A DNA stretch of 64,000 nt, taken from NCBI RefSeq assembly GCF_006739205.1, contig NZ_AP019720.1, positions 1,922,001-1,986,000 on the forward strand. The letters run 5' to 3'. Made by a program: the position numbers and the translations under genes. The first letter of the stretch is position 1. Each line of letters opens with the position of its first letter. This document shows positions 29,179 through 39,485 of the stretch, in pieces. The DNA is from Streptococcus mutans. GTDB lineage: Bacteria; Bacillota; Bacilli; Lactobacillales; Streptococcaceae. The notes beneath the pieces are model-generated. The model was given only the letters and a program-made list of their open reading frames with translations, was not told the origin of the DNA and searched no databases.

Positions 29179-29518
29179 TTCCTAACTCCTCATTTATTTT
29201 CTCTTCTAGAGTCTTGGTTACATATTGTAAAAGATCGCTGGCATCCTGCATTTTGGCTCGATAATCTTGGACAATGGGAAGCTTATCCAAACTCTCTCCC
29301 ATTTTTTGCGCCTTTTGATCAGCTTCTTTTTGAGCTTTACTTTTTTCAATCCTTTGAAAAAGAACAGCGTCTTGTTGATAGCCTTTCATATCATGTGCTA
29401 CTTTCTTTAACTCCGGTAAGGCTTTAATCTTTTTTTCAACAGCTTGAAAAGCTTGCACACTGTCATGTTCCTGCAAAAGCTCTATTAACTGATTTAAGGC
29501 TTCTTCAAATGGGCTCAT
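29171..29518 (-). CDS. YlbF/YmcA-family protein
   Basis: 115-residue helical protein of the YlbF/YmcA (Com_YlbF) family, whose Bacillus members act with RNase Y in mRNA maturation and influence competence and biofilm. It is almost wholly charged alpha-helix ([20 protein letters not shown]), predicted coiled-coil. The start overlaps the argR stop by four bases and its end overlaps the mutS start, so it is tightly embedded in the argR-mutS operon. Function in S. mutans is unknown. Confidence 0.8.
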   Translation of the reverse strand: MSPFEEALNQLIELLQEHDSVQAFQAVEKKIKALPELKKVAHDMKGYQQDAVLFQRIEKSKAQKEADQKAQKMGESLDKLPIVQDYRAKMQDASDLLQYVTKTLEEKINEELGND

Positions 29519-29952
29519 AAGTTTGAAAGAACATCGCTTTCTAACTGGCTGGCAATTTCTTCATTTTTACAAATAACCAAAAGGGTATCTGCACCAGCAA
29601 CAGTTCCAAGAATTTCAGAATGAGACTCCGAATCAATCAAATTTGCCAAAACATCTGCCTCTCCCAAGTTGGTATGAAAAACTAAAAGCGCATCTGTTCG
29701 GAAAACCTTCTTAATATAATAAAGCGCAGCAGGCGTAAAAATAGTCGAACCATTTTCTGGTATTTCATAATATAGGTATCCTTCTTTATCACGTGATTTA
29801 AAAAGACCTAATTCTCGCATATCTCGTGATAATGTCGCCTGAGTAACAAAAACTTTTTCTAATTCAAGTTGATGCTTCAATTCTTCTTGAGTACCTATAT
29901 GTTTTGAGCGTATGATTTGTTTTATTTTATTTTGACGTGATAATTTATTCAT
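29515..29952 (-). CDS. argR: Arginine repressor ArgR
   Basis: 145-residue arginine-responsive regulator. The N-terminal winged HTH reads KIKQIIRSKHIGTQEELKHQ and [16 protein letters not shown] (38-53), and the C-terminal hexamerisation/arginine-binding domain contains GTVAGADTLLVICKNEE (about 116-132). Intact, in contrast to the second ArgR copy at 31.8-32.2 kb, which is broken. First gene of the argR - ylbF-like - mutS operon. Confidence 0.93.
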   Translation of the reverse strand: MNKLSRQNKIKQIIRSKHIGTQEELKHQLELEKVFVTQATLSRDMRELGLFKSRDKEGYLYYEIPENGSTIFTPAALYYIKKVFRTDALLVFHTNLGEADVLANLIDSESHSEILGTVAGADTLLVICKNEEIASQLESDVLSNL

Positions 29953-30345
29953 AACAATTCCTACATATATTTTTTATACTATACTTCAATAATATGATGA
30001 TTTCTTTTTAACAAAAAAGTTCATTTAGCTTATACTGCAAGTGAAAAAATGCAGAAATCATCTAAATGAACCACTTACATTATCAAGCACTCTTAAATAA
30101 GAGCCCAATTGATTTTTATACTTTAAAATATGTGATATGTTGCTTTAAAATGTATCTGGTACTATCCTATTGATGATATCTCAATGAGATGTCCTAGCTT
30201 GATCACAATACGAAGCTGTATGAGTGATTTAACTATTAGATAATTGAAAAACGTAAAGGGTATATTACTTTCAGAACAGCTTTTTACTCTGACAATCTAA
30301 ATATTCTCAACTCTATAAGTATGATTTAGTCCATTATAACATAAT
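29953..30345. other. Intergenic region upstream of argR
   Basis: About 390 AT-rich bases. A ten-base inverted repeat (GTTCATTTAG near 30020 and CTAAATGAAC near 30062) could form a hairpin, but no T-run follows on either side. No credible gene. It must hold the argR promoter and any arginine operators; none is clear enough to place. Confidence 0.5.
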
Positions 30346-30861
30346 TCTTTAACATAGTTCTACTGATAAGATAAACAAAACACGGCAAACGCATGAAAGG
30401 TTTCTCCGAATGTTTTGGTGCCTTGAAGTGACGACATTTCTTAAACGGATTTCGTGAAGCCTTAATAAGCGCGACAGCTTTTGACATAAAATTTTTATTT
30501 GTGCGCTGTTAGTAGCCACAAAGGACTCATATAAATCAACAGGAATATAAAAGTATTCAATATCAGTAATAGCTCTTACTGAAAAATCATAAATTTTTTT
30601 TAAAAACATACCGCCATATGGAAACATTGTATTATGCTTCATATAATCAGTATATAAAAAAGAACCGGAGCTATCCGTATCTTCTAACTTCACATAACCA
30701 GATAATCTATATCGATTATCTCCTTTAAAAAATAAAATATGATTTTTAGGTGCTTTTCTTAAACGCGTCACTTCCATTAATTGGTCAAAGCGATCTATAG
30801 ACAAATACTGAAAATACTATAAATTTCGCAACATTTGGTAATCATTTTTAGATATTAACAT
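30346..30861 (-). pseudogene. Flp-like CRP/FNR-family regulator, disabled
   Basis: The original start is an ATG at 30861 with AAGGAGAGTG upstream, but codon 15 is TAG; translation could resume only from a later Met at 30804. The remaining frame encodes the cyclic-nucleotide-binding-like sensor domain (ILFFKGDNRYRLSGYVKLED, FPYGGMFLKKIYDFSVRAIT) and part of the dimer helix, and then leaves the family sequence, lacking the C-terminal HTH. This resembles the Flp/AdiR regulator next to arginine deiminase genes in other streptococci. S. mutans has no arcABC locus, consistent with decay. Confidence 0.7.
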
Positions 30862-30950
30862 CTTATCACTCTCCTTATCGTTGTTATCAAGCTTATTATT
30901 AATTAATCATTAAATATGGATGCACTTTATCCAGTATCGTTTGGTTGCTG

Positions 30951-31594
30951 CTACCCTTTGAATATTTCTGAGCGGTTATTCTCAATAAAATCTAATACAG
31001 ACTGCAAACCTGTTATTTTCTCACTATCCAATAATTCAATAACAATAAACGCATTTTTAGTTTTATTATAATCATGATGCGTTCGCCATCTCTCCAATTA
31101 AGATATCTACAAACAGCACCTTTATCATCTCTATAGCATAATTCACCAGCTAGAGTAGAGAGTTTCTCGAGTTCTCAATTAAATAAAATTATCCCCACCT
31201 TCTGTCATTTCTAATCTCAAATCAACTTCAAAAGGTTCACTGTCCTCCGCTCCAACTAGTAAGTAAACTTGCAGCGTTATAAATATCTACTAAAGGATTT
31301 ATACTGCCTATCAGTTTGTTGTTGCTGACCCGTTTTAGTAATGCTTCAATACTCGAATATGCTCTTTTTAGTTTTAAATCTTTGATAAGCTTTTCTATAA
31401 ACCTGTATTTCCACATTATCACTAAAGTTACCTTCAACGAGGTAAGTCTTAGCCAGCTCACTACTTTCCTTAAGTAATTCGATAATAGGTTTTGGTGATC
31501 GTTTCTGAGATTGAAATTTTTTTAATAAGACAATACCAATTTTAGCTTGTGGAAACAATTCTCAAAATGAATCTGAAACAATAAATTTTGGCAT
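30951..31594 (-). pseudogene. B3/B4 (PheT-like) domain protein, broken
   Basis: Starts with an ATG at 31594 behind GGAG, but codon 11 is TGA where the family has tryptophan (SDSF-stop-ELFPQAK). A frameshift follows near 31380, joining EIQVYRKAYQRF to AYSSIEALLKRVS and SINPLVDIYNAASLL. Further stops interrupt the C-terminal part (FEVDLRLEMTEGG, then a tail ending FIENNRSEIFKG). These are motifs of the tRNA-synthetase B3/B4 domain family. No long product can be made. Confidence 0.75.
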
Positions 31595-31765
31595 ATAAAA
31601 CAATCTCCTTTTTCTTTATTATAACTTGTTTTTAAGCGTGAGCAAATTAAAAACCTATCCTTTTTCTGTGGGTTAACAGATTGCCAATATTTGTCTTAAC
31701 AATTCAATATTGTATGATATAATAAAATGGAGTGGCTGTTTTATGACATAAGGAGGCAGAATTAA

Positions 31766-32236
31766 TTGAATAAAAAAGAAGTCCGACATAAATTAATTCT
31801 CTCTTTAATCTCTGAAAAAAAGATTAATACTTAACAAAAATGACAATCTGAACTCTTAAAAAATGGAGTCGTAGTCACACAGGCTACACTTTCAAGAGAT
31901 ATTAAAGAGTTACATTTAATTAAAACATCCGGCAAGCACTCCCAATATAAGGTTCATAAAATTTCTCCAACCCATTGGGAAGAAAGGCTGCGATTTTATA
32001 TGGAAGATGCTTTAGTTATGTTAAAGCCTGTCCAAAACCAAGTGATATTGAAAACACTGCCGGGTCTAACCCAATCATTTGGCTCAATACTAGATTCCAT
32101 GCAGTTAGTTGAAATTACAGCAACAGTTTGTGGTGATGATACCTGTCTTATTATTTGTAAAGATAAGGAAACAGCACTTAAATGTTTTGACCATCTATGC
32201 CAGTATACTCCTCCGTTCTTTTTCAGCAATGAATAA
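31766..32236 (+). pseudogene. Second ArgR-family regulator, two in-frame stops
   Basis: A 156-residue ArgR homolog can be read from TTG 31766 (AGGAGG nine bases upstream), but codons 23 (TAA) and 26 (TGA) are stops inside the N-terminal HTH. After them the frame is intact: [20 protein letters not shown], then the arginine-binding domain with [18 protein letters not shown] to the stop. Divergent from the dead B3/B4 gene and just upstream of argS. A truncated product lacking the first half of the HTH is conceivable from ATG 32000. Confidence 0.85.
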
Positions 32237-32336
32237 AATTTATTAAGCTATTTTTATAATAACCTGTTTACTCATTATCTAAAATTTTCAACTCATACCA
32301 TAAACACTTTATTAATTATATTTAGGAGAAACAAAA

Positions 32337-34028
32337 ATGAATCATAACAGATTAATTGCAAAAGAAATTGCAGCAATCGTTCCTGCTTTAGAGCAGGAAA
32401 CTATTTTAAATTTACTGGAAAAACCCAAGAAATCTAGTATGGGAGATTTAGCTTTTCCAACATTTAGTTTAGCTAAAACGATGCGCAAAGCTCCGCAAAT
32501 CATTGCCAGTGAACTTGTCGGTCAAATTAATAATAGCTATTTTGAGAAGGTCGAAGCTGTCGGCCCTTATATTAATTTTTTTCTTAATAAGTCAGAAATC
32601 TCAGCTCAAGTATTAAAAGAAGTCATTAAAAAAAGGGAAGATTACGCTCAAGCAGCCATTGGTCAAGGCCGCAATATTGTTATTGATCTTTCTAGTCCTA
32701 ATATTGCTAAACCTTTTTCTATTGGACATCTACGCTCCACTGTTATCGGCGATGCTTTATCTAATATTTTCCAAAAATTAGGCTATGAGACCGTTAAAAT
32801 CAATCACTTGGGTGACTGGGGCAAACAGTTTGGCATGCTTATTGTTGCCTATAAAAAATGGGGCAGTGAAGAAGCAGTTAGATCCCATCCTATTGATGAA
32901 CTTTTAAAGCTCTATGTTCGGATTAATGCTGAAACTAAAAACCATCCAGAACTTGATGAAGAAGCTCGCGAATGGTTCCGTAAACTCGAAAACAATGATG
33001 AGGAAGCCCTTGCACTTTGGCAATGGTTCCGCGATGAAAGCTTAATGGAATTCAATCGTCTTTATGCTGAGCTTGGTATAGATTTTGATAGCTACAATGG
33101 TGAAGCTTTTTACAATGATAAAATGGAAGAGGTTGTCCAATTACTAGCCGAGAAGGGACTTTTAGAAGAATCTAAAGGAGCTCAAGTTGTTAACCTTGAA
33201 AAATACGGCATTGAACACCCTGCTCTTATTAAGAAATCTGATGGTGCTACTCTCTATATTACCCGCGATTTGGCAGCAGCCATTTATCGCAAACGTACCT
33301 ATGACTTTGCTAAAGCTATCTATGTTGTCGGTCAGGAACAAACTGCTCATTTCAAGCAATTAAAAGCTGTATTAGCTGAAATGGGCTATGCTTGGAGTAA
33401 AGATATCCAGCATGTCTCTTTTGGCCTTGTTACTAAAAATGGTCAAAAATTATCCACCCGCAAAGGAAATGTTATCTTACTTGAGCCAACAATTGCCGAA
33501 GCTGTCAAACGCTCTTTAGCGCAAATTGATACTAAAAACCCTGATTTAGTTAATAAAGAAGCCGTTGCCCATGCTGTTGGTGTAGGAGCGATAAAATTCT
33601 ATGACCTTAAAACAGACCGAACAAATGGCTATGATTTTGATCTTGAAGCTATGGTCTCTTTTGAAGGCGAAACAGGTCCTTATGTTCAATATGCTCATGC
33701 CCGTATTCAATCTATCCTTAGAAAAGCTGATTTTCAGCCTCAGGCAGCAGAAAACTATCAGTTAAATGACACTGAAAGTTGGGAGATTATTAAACTCATT
33801 CAGGATTTTCCAAATACCATCGTTAAAGCAGCTGATAATTTTGAGCCCTCCCTTATCGCTAGATTTGCTATTCACTTAGCACAAAGCTTTAACAAATATT
33901 ATGCACACACACGCATTCTTGATGATAGCCCTGAACGTGACAGTCGTCTTGCACTTAGTTATGCCACCGCAACTGTTCTCAAAGAAGCCTTAGCCCTTCT
34001 GGGTGTTGAGGCACCTAATGAAATGTAA
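32337..34028 (+). CDS. argS: Arginyl-tRNA synthetase
   Basis: 563-residue class I aminoacyl-tRNA synthetase. The HIGH-type motif appears as [17 protein letters not shown] (about 118-134) and the KMSKS-type as [10 protein letters not shown] (about 371). The C-terminal DALR anticodon-binding domain contains [17 protein letters not shown] lies seven bases upstream. It stands alone, read away from the decayed ArgR copy, and ends at a short T-rich stretch. Confidence 0.97.
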   Translation: MNHNRLIAKEIAAIVPALEQETILNLLEKPKKSSMGDLAFPTFSLAKTMRKAPQIIASELVGQINNSYFEKVEAVGPYINFFLNKSEISAQVLKEVIKKREDYAQAAIGQGRNIVIDLSSPNIAKPFSIGHLRSTVIGDALSNIFQKLGYETVKINHLGDWGKQFGMLIVAYKKWGSEEAVRSHPIDELLKLYVRINAETKNHPELDEEAREWFRKLENNDEEALALWQWFRDESLMEFNRLYAELGIDFDSYNGEAFYNDKMEEVVQLLAEKGLLEESKGAQVVNLEKYGIEHPALIKKSDGATLYITRDLAAAIYRKRTYDFAKAIYVVGQEQTAHFKQLKAVLAEMGYAWSKDIQHVSFGLVTKNGQKLSTRKGNVILLEPTIAEAVKRSLAQIDTKNPDLVNKEAVAHAVGVGAIKFYDLKTDRTNGYDFDLEAMVSFEGETGPYVQYAHARIQSILRKADFQPQAAENYQLNDTESWEIIKLIQDFPNTIVKAADNFEPSLIARFAIHLAQSFNKYYAHTRILDDSPERDSRLALSYATATVLKEALALLGVEAPNEM

Positions 34029-34075
34029 GCATTATAATAAGCTGTTGGAATATATATTCCAACAGCTTATTTTTT

Positions 34076-34954
34076 CTATTTATAGGCTAGTTTGCGTTCA
34101 CGCTTACTAACAATAAAGTCAGGACTAATAATTTCTTCAACATTTAAAATCGAAATGAAGGCATCTGGATCAAGTTTTTCCATCATTTCCTTTAATAACC
34201 TAACATCTGTAGGATTTAAAGCAACATATAGAACATTTTTTTCTTTACCTGAATAAGCACCTTGACCTTTTAAATAAGTAGCGCCTCGATTGAGTTCTTC
34301 AAGAATGGCTTCAGCCACTTCTTCATGCTTATCAGTAATGATCAAGACTCCTCGAACAGAATAGCCACCATTTTGGACTAAAATAACCACTTGACTGAAC
34401 ATAAAGCTAGCAATCAGAGCATACATCATTTGAGGAATGGAGACATAAGTCAAAGATAAGAGCATAACAAAAATATCAAAAATTAATAAAGCCTGACCCA
34501 ATTGAATACCATACTTATCCTCCATAACACGAGCAATAATATCTGAACCGCCGGTAGTCCCCCCATAACGAAAAACAATTCCATTACCAATACCTGCACA
34601 GATACCAGCCACTAAAGCGACGACTAGATAATCATGCTGTAAATCAATATAAAGAGGGATTTTTTGAAAGATATAGACAAAAAAATACATCAACGTTGTT
34701 CCATAAATGGTGTAAACCATCATTTTGCGACCAAAAAAATAAATTCCAAACAACAGTAAAGGCAAGTTAAATAGATAGCCAGTATAAGTTGGATTGATAC
34801 CAAAGAGGGCATGAAAAACTAAAGTTAAACCGGCCATACCTCCCTCAGCAATATGATTTGTCATATTAAAATTGACAAAACCAAAAGCATAAATGGCTAC
34901 ACCTAAGGCAATAAAAATAAAATTTTTTAGACGAAGAGTATAATCTATTTTCAT
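34076..34954 (-). CDS. YitT-family membrane protein (DUF161/DUF2179)
   Basis: 292-residue protein with five to six membrane segments (DUF161-type repeats with GIGNGIVFRYGGTTGGSDII near residue 123) and a C-terminal cytoplasmic DUF2179 domain from about 205 (GYSVRGVLIITDKHEEVAEA). Substrate or role unknown; family members are annotated as putative transporters. AAGGAG precedes the ATG. It follows the second YitT gene by 30 bases, so the paralogs are co-transcribed behind aspS. Confidence 0.85.
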   Translation of the reverse strand: MKIDYTLRLKNFIFIALGVAIYAFGFVNFNMTNHIAEGGMAGLTLVFHALFGINPTYTGYLFNLPLLLFGIYFFGRKMMVYTIYGTTLMYFFVYIFQKIPLYIDLQHDYLVVALVAGICAGIGNGIVFRYGGTTGGSDIIARVMEDKYGIQLGQALLIFDIFVMLLSLTYVSIPQMMYALIASFMFSQVVILVQNGGYSVRGVLIITDKHEEVAEAILEELNRGATYLKGQGAYSGKEKNVLYVALNPTDVRLLKEMMEKLDPDAFISILNVEEIISPDFIVSKRERKLAYK

Positions 34955-34984
34955 TGTATCTCCTTAAATTATCGACATTAATAT

Positions 34985-35923
34985 TTAATCTTCTTCAACA
35001 AAACGGCCAATAATATTAACATTATCTGCTACAGAAACAAAAGCATTTTTATCAGTCTTCTTCATAATATATTTGAAGTCATTAAATTCAGCACGTGTGA
35101 TAATAGTAACAAGAATAGCTTTATGTTCATGATTGTAAGTTCCTTCAGCATCATTGATAATGGTAACACCACGGTGTAATTTATGATGAATCATCCGAAT
35201 AACTCGATCAGGCCTGCTAGTGACAATCATTGCCTGCATTTTCTTTTGTTTAACAAAAACAGCATCAGTCATCTGACTGGATACAAAAATGGTCACCATA
35301 GAATAAAGAGCATACTGCCAACCAAAAGTCATTCCTGCAATTATCATAATCAAAATATTGACAATCAGAGAAACTGTACCAACTTTACGGCCTGTTTTCT
35401 TACGAACCAAAAGACTGATAATATCAGTACCACCACTAGACACATTATTGCGAAGGGCAAAACCTATTCCCGTTCCCATAACCAAACCACCAAAAATGGC
35501 ATTCATCATCGGATCGGGTGTTAAGGTCATTTGAGGAATGAACTGAATAAAGAGAGAGCTCAAAGTTACTGTAATAAAAGTAAAAACAGTAAATTTATGA
35601 CCAATCATATACCAAGCTATAATCAAAAGGGGTATATTGATAGCATAAAAAGTTACTGAAACAGGAATAGCCAATCCAAAATACTTAACAGACAGAGTCG
35701 AGACAATCTGAGCTAAACCTGTGGCACCACTGGCATAGACATTCCCAGGCTGAAAGAAAAAATTAACAGCAATAGATGACAACAAAGCATAAATAATAGA
35801 GCCAGAAATACGCTCGCCATATTTCTCTCTTGAAATAGAGGACAGGACATTAATGACCTGATAGCGTTTCGCTAAATTCTTTATACGATGCTTAAAAATG
35901 AGGGTAAATTTATTCTTGTTCAT
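34985..35923 (-). CDS. YitT-family membrane protein (DUF161/DUF2179), paralog
   Basis: 312-residue paralog of the downstream gene: basic N-terminus of about 35 residues, membrane segments with [20 protein letters not shown] near residue 155, and a C-terminal DUF2179 domain ([20 protein letters not shown]). Its start overlaps the aspS stop by 14 bases, so it is translationally linked to aspS. Two paralogs in tandem suggest a heteromeric complex, which is inference. Function unknown. Confidence 0.85.
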   Translation of the reverse strand: MNKNKFTLIFKHRIKNLAKRYQVINVLSSISREKYGERISGSIIYALLSSIAVNFFFQPGNVYASGATGLAQIVSTLSVKYFGLAIPVSVTFYAINIPLLIIAWYMIGHKFTVFTFITVTLSSLFIQFIPQMTLTPDPMMNAIFGGLVMGTGIGFALRNNVSSGGTDIISLLVRKKTGRKVGTVSLIVNILIMIIAGMTFGWQYALYSMVTIFVSSQMTDAVFVKQKKMQAMIVTSRPDRVIRMIHHKLHRGVTIINDAEGTYNHEHKAILVTIITRAEFNDFKYIMKKTDKNAFVSVADNVNIIGRFVEED

Positions 35924-37679
35924 TGTTCTTTACTGCATTCTTGTTTACTTGCAAATAAAGCTCATCAAGTTGTTTATCAGAAACTAAACTTGGGGCTTGT
36001 GTCATTGGATCTGAAGCTTTATTATTCTTAGGAAAGGCAATCACTTCACGAATATTCTCTTTTCCTGCTAAAAGCATAACAAATCGATCCAATCCAAGCG
36101 CTAGTCCTCCATGAGGCGGAAAACCATAATCCATAGCTTCCAGTAAAAAGCCAAATTGTTTTTGAGCGCTTTCTTTTGTAAATCCAAGCGCCTTGAACAT
36201 ACGTTCTTGTGTCTCTCTCTGATTGATACGAAGACTACCCCCGCCAAGCTCATAACCATTAAGAACAATGTCATATGCAACAGCACGAACCTTGCTGAGA
36301 TCACCTTCAAGTTCAGCAACCGTATCTTCTTGCGGTAAAGTGAAAGGATGGTGAGCACTTGTATAGCGATTTTCTTCCTCAGACCATTCAAACATTGGCC
36401 AATCCACAACCCATAAGAAATTAAATTTCGAATGGTCTATAAGGTTTAGTTCTTTTGCCAAGTGGTTACGCAGAGCACCAAGACTACCATTTGCTATTTC
36501 AAGATCATCTGCTACAAAAAACACTAAATCATTTGCTTCAAGCTGTAAACGTTCTATCAACTCATCTTCAATAGTTGTCAAAAACTTAGCAATAGGACCA
36601 CCTATTTTGCCATCATTATATTTAACCCAAGCAAGACCCTTTGCACCAAATGGCTTTACAATATCTGTCAACTTATCAATTGCTTTGCGAGAATAGCTAT
36701 TTGCAGCATTTTTAGCAACAATAGCTTTTACAGCAGGAGCCTGTGAGAATACTTTGAAATCAATATTCTTTACAAGATCTGTCAAGTCCTGTAAAGTCAT
36801 TTCAAAGCGAGTATCCGGTTTATCAGAACCATAATTGTTCATTGCTGTATCATAAGATATTTGGGGAAGTGGTAATTGCAACTCTATGCCCTTGACTTCC
36901 TTCATGACACATGCAATCAATCTTTCTGTGATTTCTTGAATTTCTTGTTCAGATAAAAAGGAAGTTTCCAAATCAACTTGTGTAAATTCAGGTTGACGGT
37001 CTCCACGTAAGTCTTCATCACGAAAACATTTGACAATTTGGTAATAACGATCAAAACCTGCATTCATTAAAAGCTGTTTGGTAATCTGCGGACTTTGAGG
37101 AAGAGCATAAAAATGCCCTCGACTCATACGGCTTGGTACTAAATAATCACGTGCTCCTTCTGGTGTTGACTTGGCAAGCATAGGTGTCTCAACATCTATG
37201 AAATCCAAATCATCCAGATAATTGCGGATAACATGTGTGACCTTAGCACGTAACTTAAAATTTTTCAGCATTTCTGGACGACGAAGATCGAGGTAACGAT
37301 AACGCAAACGTGTGTCATCATTGACCTCAATTTTATCCTTAATTTCAAAGGGCGGTGTTTGTGAAGCATTTAAAATCGTTAACTGCGTCACCTGCATTTC
37401 GACGCAACCCGTTGGTAAATTATCATTAGCTTGATCACGCTCCACAATCATCCCTGTCACTTCGATAACATACTCACTCCGCAAGCTTTCAGCACTTTTA
37501 ACAACAGTATTACTGGCAGTTTTAGGATTAATGACTAGTTGCACAATGCCTTCGCGATCGCGCAAATCAATAAAAATAAGACCTCCTAAATCACGCCGGC
37601 GAGCCACCCAGCCTTTAAGGGTTAACTCTTGTCCGATGTGTTCTGAACGCACAGCACCAGCATACATAGAACGTTTCAT
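35910..37679 (-). CDS. aspS: Aspartyl-tRNA synthetase
   Basis: 589-residue class II synthetase of the bacterial type. N-terminal OB anticodon-binding fold ([20 protein letters not shown]), motif 2 as [20 protein letters not shown] (about 213-232), the bacterial GAD insertion (about 300-420) and motif 3 [14 protein letters not shown] near 528. GGGAG precedes the ATG at 37679. Expressed with the two YitT genes downstream. No T-box leader was seen upstream. Confidence 0.97.
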   Translation of the reverse strand: MKRSMYAGAVRSEHIGQELTLKGWVARRRDLGGLIFIDLRDREGIVQLVINPKTASNTVVKSAESLRSEYVIEVTGMIVERDQANDNLPTGCVEMQVTQLTILNASQTPPFEIKDKIEVNDDTRLRYRYLDLRRPEMLKNFKLRAKVTHVIRNYLDDLDFIDVETPMLAKSTPEGARDYLVPSRMSRGHFYALPQSPQITKQLLMNAGFDRYYQIVKCFRDEDLRGDRQPEFTQVDLETSFLSEQEIQEITERLIACVMKEVKGIELQLPLPQISYDTAMNNYGSDKPDTRFEMTLQDLTDLVKNIDFKVFSQAPAVKAIVAKNAANSYSRKAIDKLTDIVKPFGAKGLAWVKYNDGKIGGPIAKFLTTIEDELIERLQLEANDLVFFVADDLEIANGSLGALRNHLAKELNLIDHSKFNFLWVVDWPMFEWSEEENRYTSAHHPFTLPQEDTVAELEGDLSKVRAVAYDIVLNGYELGGGSLRINQRETQERMFKALGFTKESAQKQFGFLLEAMDYGFPPHGGLALGLDRFVMLLAGKENIREVIAFPKNNKASDPMTQAPSLVSDKQLDELYLQVNKNAVKNNEQE

Positions 37680-37802
37680 AATAACTCCCTTTCTCTAACT
37701 TTATTTCCCTATCTATTTTAGCACAAAAACCGTTAAATAAAAGTGGCTTCACTGAAAAATAGTAAGCATAATTAAAGGATTTCAAGCTTTTTAACCAGCT
37801 AA

Positions 37803-37850
37803 AATAAAAACTCTTAAAAATACTGACACAACAGCAAGTTTAAGAGTTTA
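37803..37850 (-). terminator. Terminator after hisS
   Basis: Nine-base stem ACTCTTAAA/TTTAAGAGT (37810-37818 with 37839-37847) with a 20-base loop. On the minus strand it is followed by TTTTATTTT, downstream of the hisS stop and before aspS. Confidence 0.65.
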
Positions 37851-37903
37851 TCAACATTATATTTCCAGCCTTAGCTGCCTTTTTAAGGTTAAGCAGGATT
37901 GCT

Positions 37904-39193
37904 CTATGGTCTGTCTGAACCTAATTGTTTAAAAACACTAGCAAAATCTGTTTTAATTTCCTCAAAACTAACAGCAATTTCTTGTCGTGTGAAGTTATTT
38001 TTAACTGCAACTTGTCCAGTTTCAACTTCACTCTCACCTAAAGTCATGATCAATTTCGTTTTAAAAACATCTGCCGATTTAAATTGTGCTTTAATTTTAC
38101 GACCAAGATAATCACGTTCTGCCGAAAAACCTTGTTTACGAATAGCTTGAATAAGTTCTAAAGCCGTACTATTAGCAGCTGCACCAAGTACAGCTATATA
38201 GACATCTAAACTGTTATCTACTGGCAGATTAATCTTTTGTTTGTCAATAACCAATAAAAGTCGCTCCAAACCAAGACCAAATCCGAATCCAGCTGTCGCA
38301 GGACCACCAAAGTATTCGACAAGACTGTCATACCGACCGCCAGCGCAAAGCGTTAATTCACTTTTATCAACTTGAGTAATAAATTCAAAAATCGTGTGGT
38401 TATAATAGTCAAGACCACGAACCATATTGGTATCAATAACATAAGGAATGTCAAGTACCTCTAACATATCACGTACACCCTGAAAATGCGCTTGTGAGTC
38501 ATCATCCAAATAATCTAAGATAGACGGTGCATTTTCAACAGCTTCTTTATCTTCTTTTTCTTTAGAATCTAGTACCCGCAAGGGATTTTCTTCTAAGCGG
38601 CGCTGTGAATCTTTGGACAGTTTGTCTTTCATAGGGATCAGATAATCAATCAAAGCCTGACGATAAGCCTTGCGACTCTCTTTATTTCCTAAACTATTAA
38701 GGTGCAAAGTGACATCTTTGATACCTAGCTCGTTGAAAAGCTGATAAGCCATGGCAATGGTTTCTGCATCAATGGCAGGATTGTTAGAGCCAAAACATTC
38801 AACTCCTAACTGATGAAATTCACGTAAGCGTCCTGCCTGAGGCCGCTCATAGCGAAACATGGAACCAATATAAAAAACTTTAACAGGTTTTTGTACCTCG
38901 GGCGCAAAAAGTTTGTTTTCCACATAAGAACGAACAACAGGAGCTGTTCCTTCTGGGCGTAGTGTGATGTGACGATCTCCCTTATCATGGAAATCATACA
39001 TTTCCTTTGTTACAATATCTGTCGTATCACCAACAGAACGACTAATGACCTCATAGTGTTCAAACATGGGCGTTCTAATTTCACCGTAATGATATTTTTT
39101 AAAAGTTTTACGCGCAATGTTTTCGACATACTGCCATTTAACTGTCTCTTGAGGCAGAATATCTTGTGTTCCTTTTGGTTTTTGTAATGTCAT
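37904..39193 (-). CDS. hisS: Histidyl-tRNA synthetase
   Basis: 429-residue class II synthetase. Motif 2 region [20 protein letters not shown] (about 112-131), the histidine signature [11 protein letters not shown] (about 265) and motif 3 [13 protein letters not shown] (about 302), then an anticodon-binding domain. The ribosome binding site is weak. It is transcribed from the 292-base region shared with the divergent kimA-like gene. Confidence 0.97.
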   Translation of the reverse strand: MTLQKPKGTQDILPQETVKWQYVENIARKTFKKYHYGEIRTPMFEHYEVISRSVGDTTDIVTKEMYDFHDKGDRHITLRPEGTAPVVRSYVENKLFAPEVQKPVKVFYIGSMFRYERPQAGRLREFHQLGVECFGSNNPAIDAETIAMAYQLFNELGIKDVTLHLNSLGNKESRKAYRQALIDYLIPMKDKLSKDSQRRLEENPLRVLDSKEKEDKEAVENAPSILDYLDDDSQAHFQGVRDMLEVLDIPYVIDTNMVRGLDYYNHTIFEFITQVDKSELTLCAGGRYDSLVEYFGGPATAGFGFGLGLERLLLVIDKQKINLPVDNSLDVYIAVLGAAANSTALELIQAIRKQGFSAERDYLGRKIKAQFKSADVFKTKLIMTLGESEVETGQVAVKNNFTRQEIAVSFEEIKTDFASVFKQLGSDRP

Positions 39194-39425
39194 ATTATGA
39201 TATAAAAAGGCATTTAACAGTCAAAGCAAAGGTGTCATTACAATAATATATCTTTAATATACAAAATAATGAATCCTTTTGCACAGACTTCAAGCCAAAT
39301 TTGAATCCTTTCTTATATTCCTTACTTCTATTTCTGTTCTATTTTACCACAAAAACAACAGAGCAGACAGCCAAAATGCTTTACTTTCTTTTTTATAAAA
39401 TGTCTATTAAAAATAAATTAATGTA

Positions 39426-39454
39426 TTGATTTTCCTTAGAAATAGAGCTATAAT
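39426..39454 (+). promoter_or_regulatory. Promoter of the KimA-like gene
   Basis: TTGATT (39426-39431), 17-base spacer, perfect TATAAT (39449-39454), 32 bases before the GTG start. No c-di-AMP (ydaO-type) riboswitch fits in the short leader. Confidence 0.75.
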
Positions 39455-39485
39455 GCCTTATTGATAAAATTTCAGGAGGAAAAAA

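Noticed and set aside
37680..37903. Possible T-box leader upstream of aspS or hisS
   Set aside because: No T-box consensus or specifier structure was seen; the region is explained by the hisS terminator.
39455..39485. c-di-AMP riboswitch for the KimA-like gene
   Set aside because: The leader between the promoter and start is about 25 bases, far too short for a ydaO-type riboswitch.
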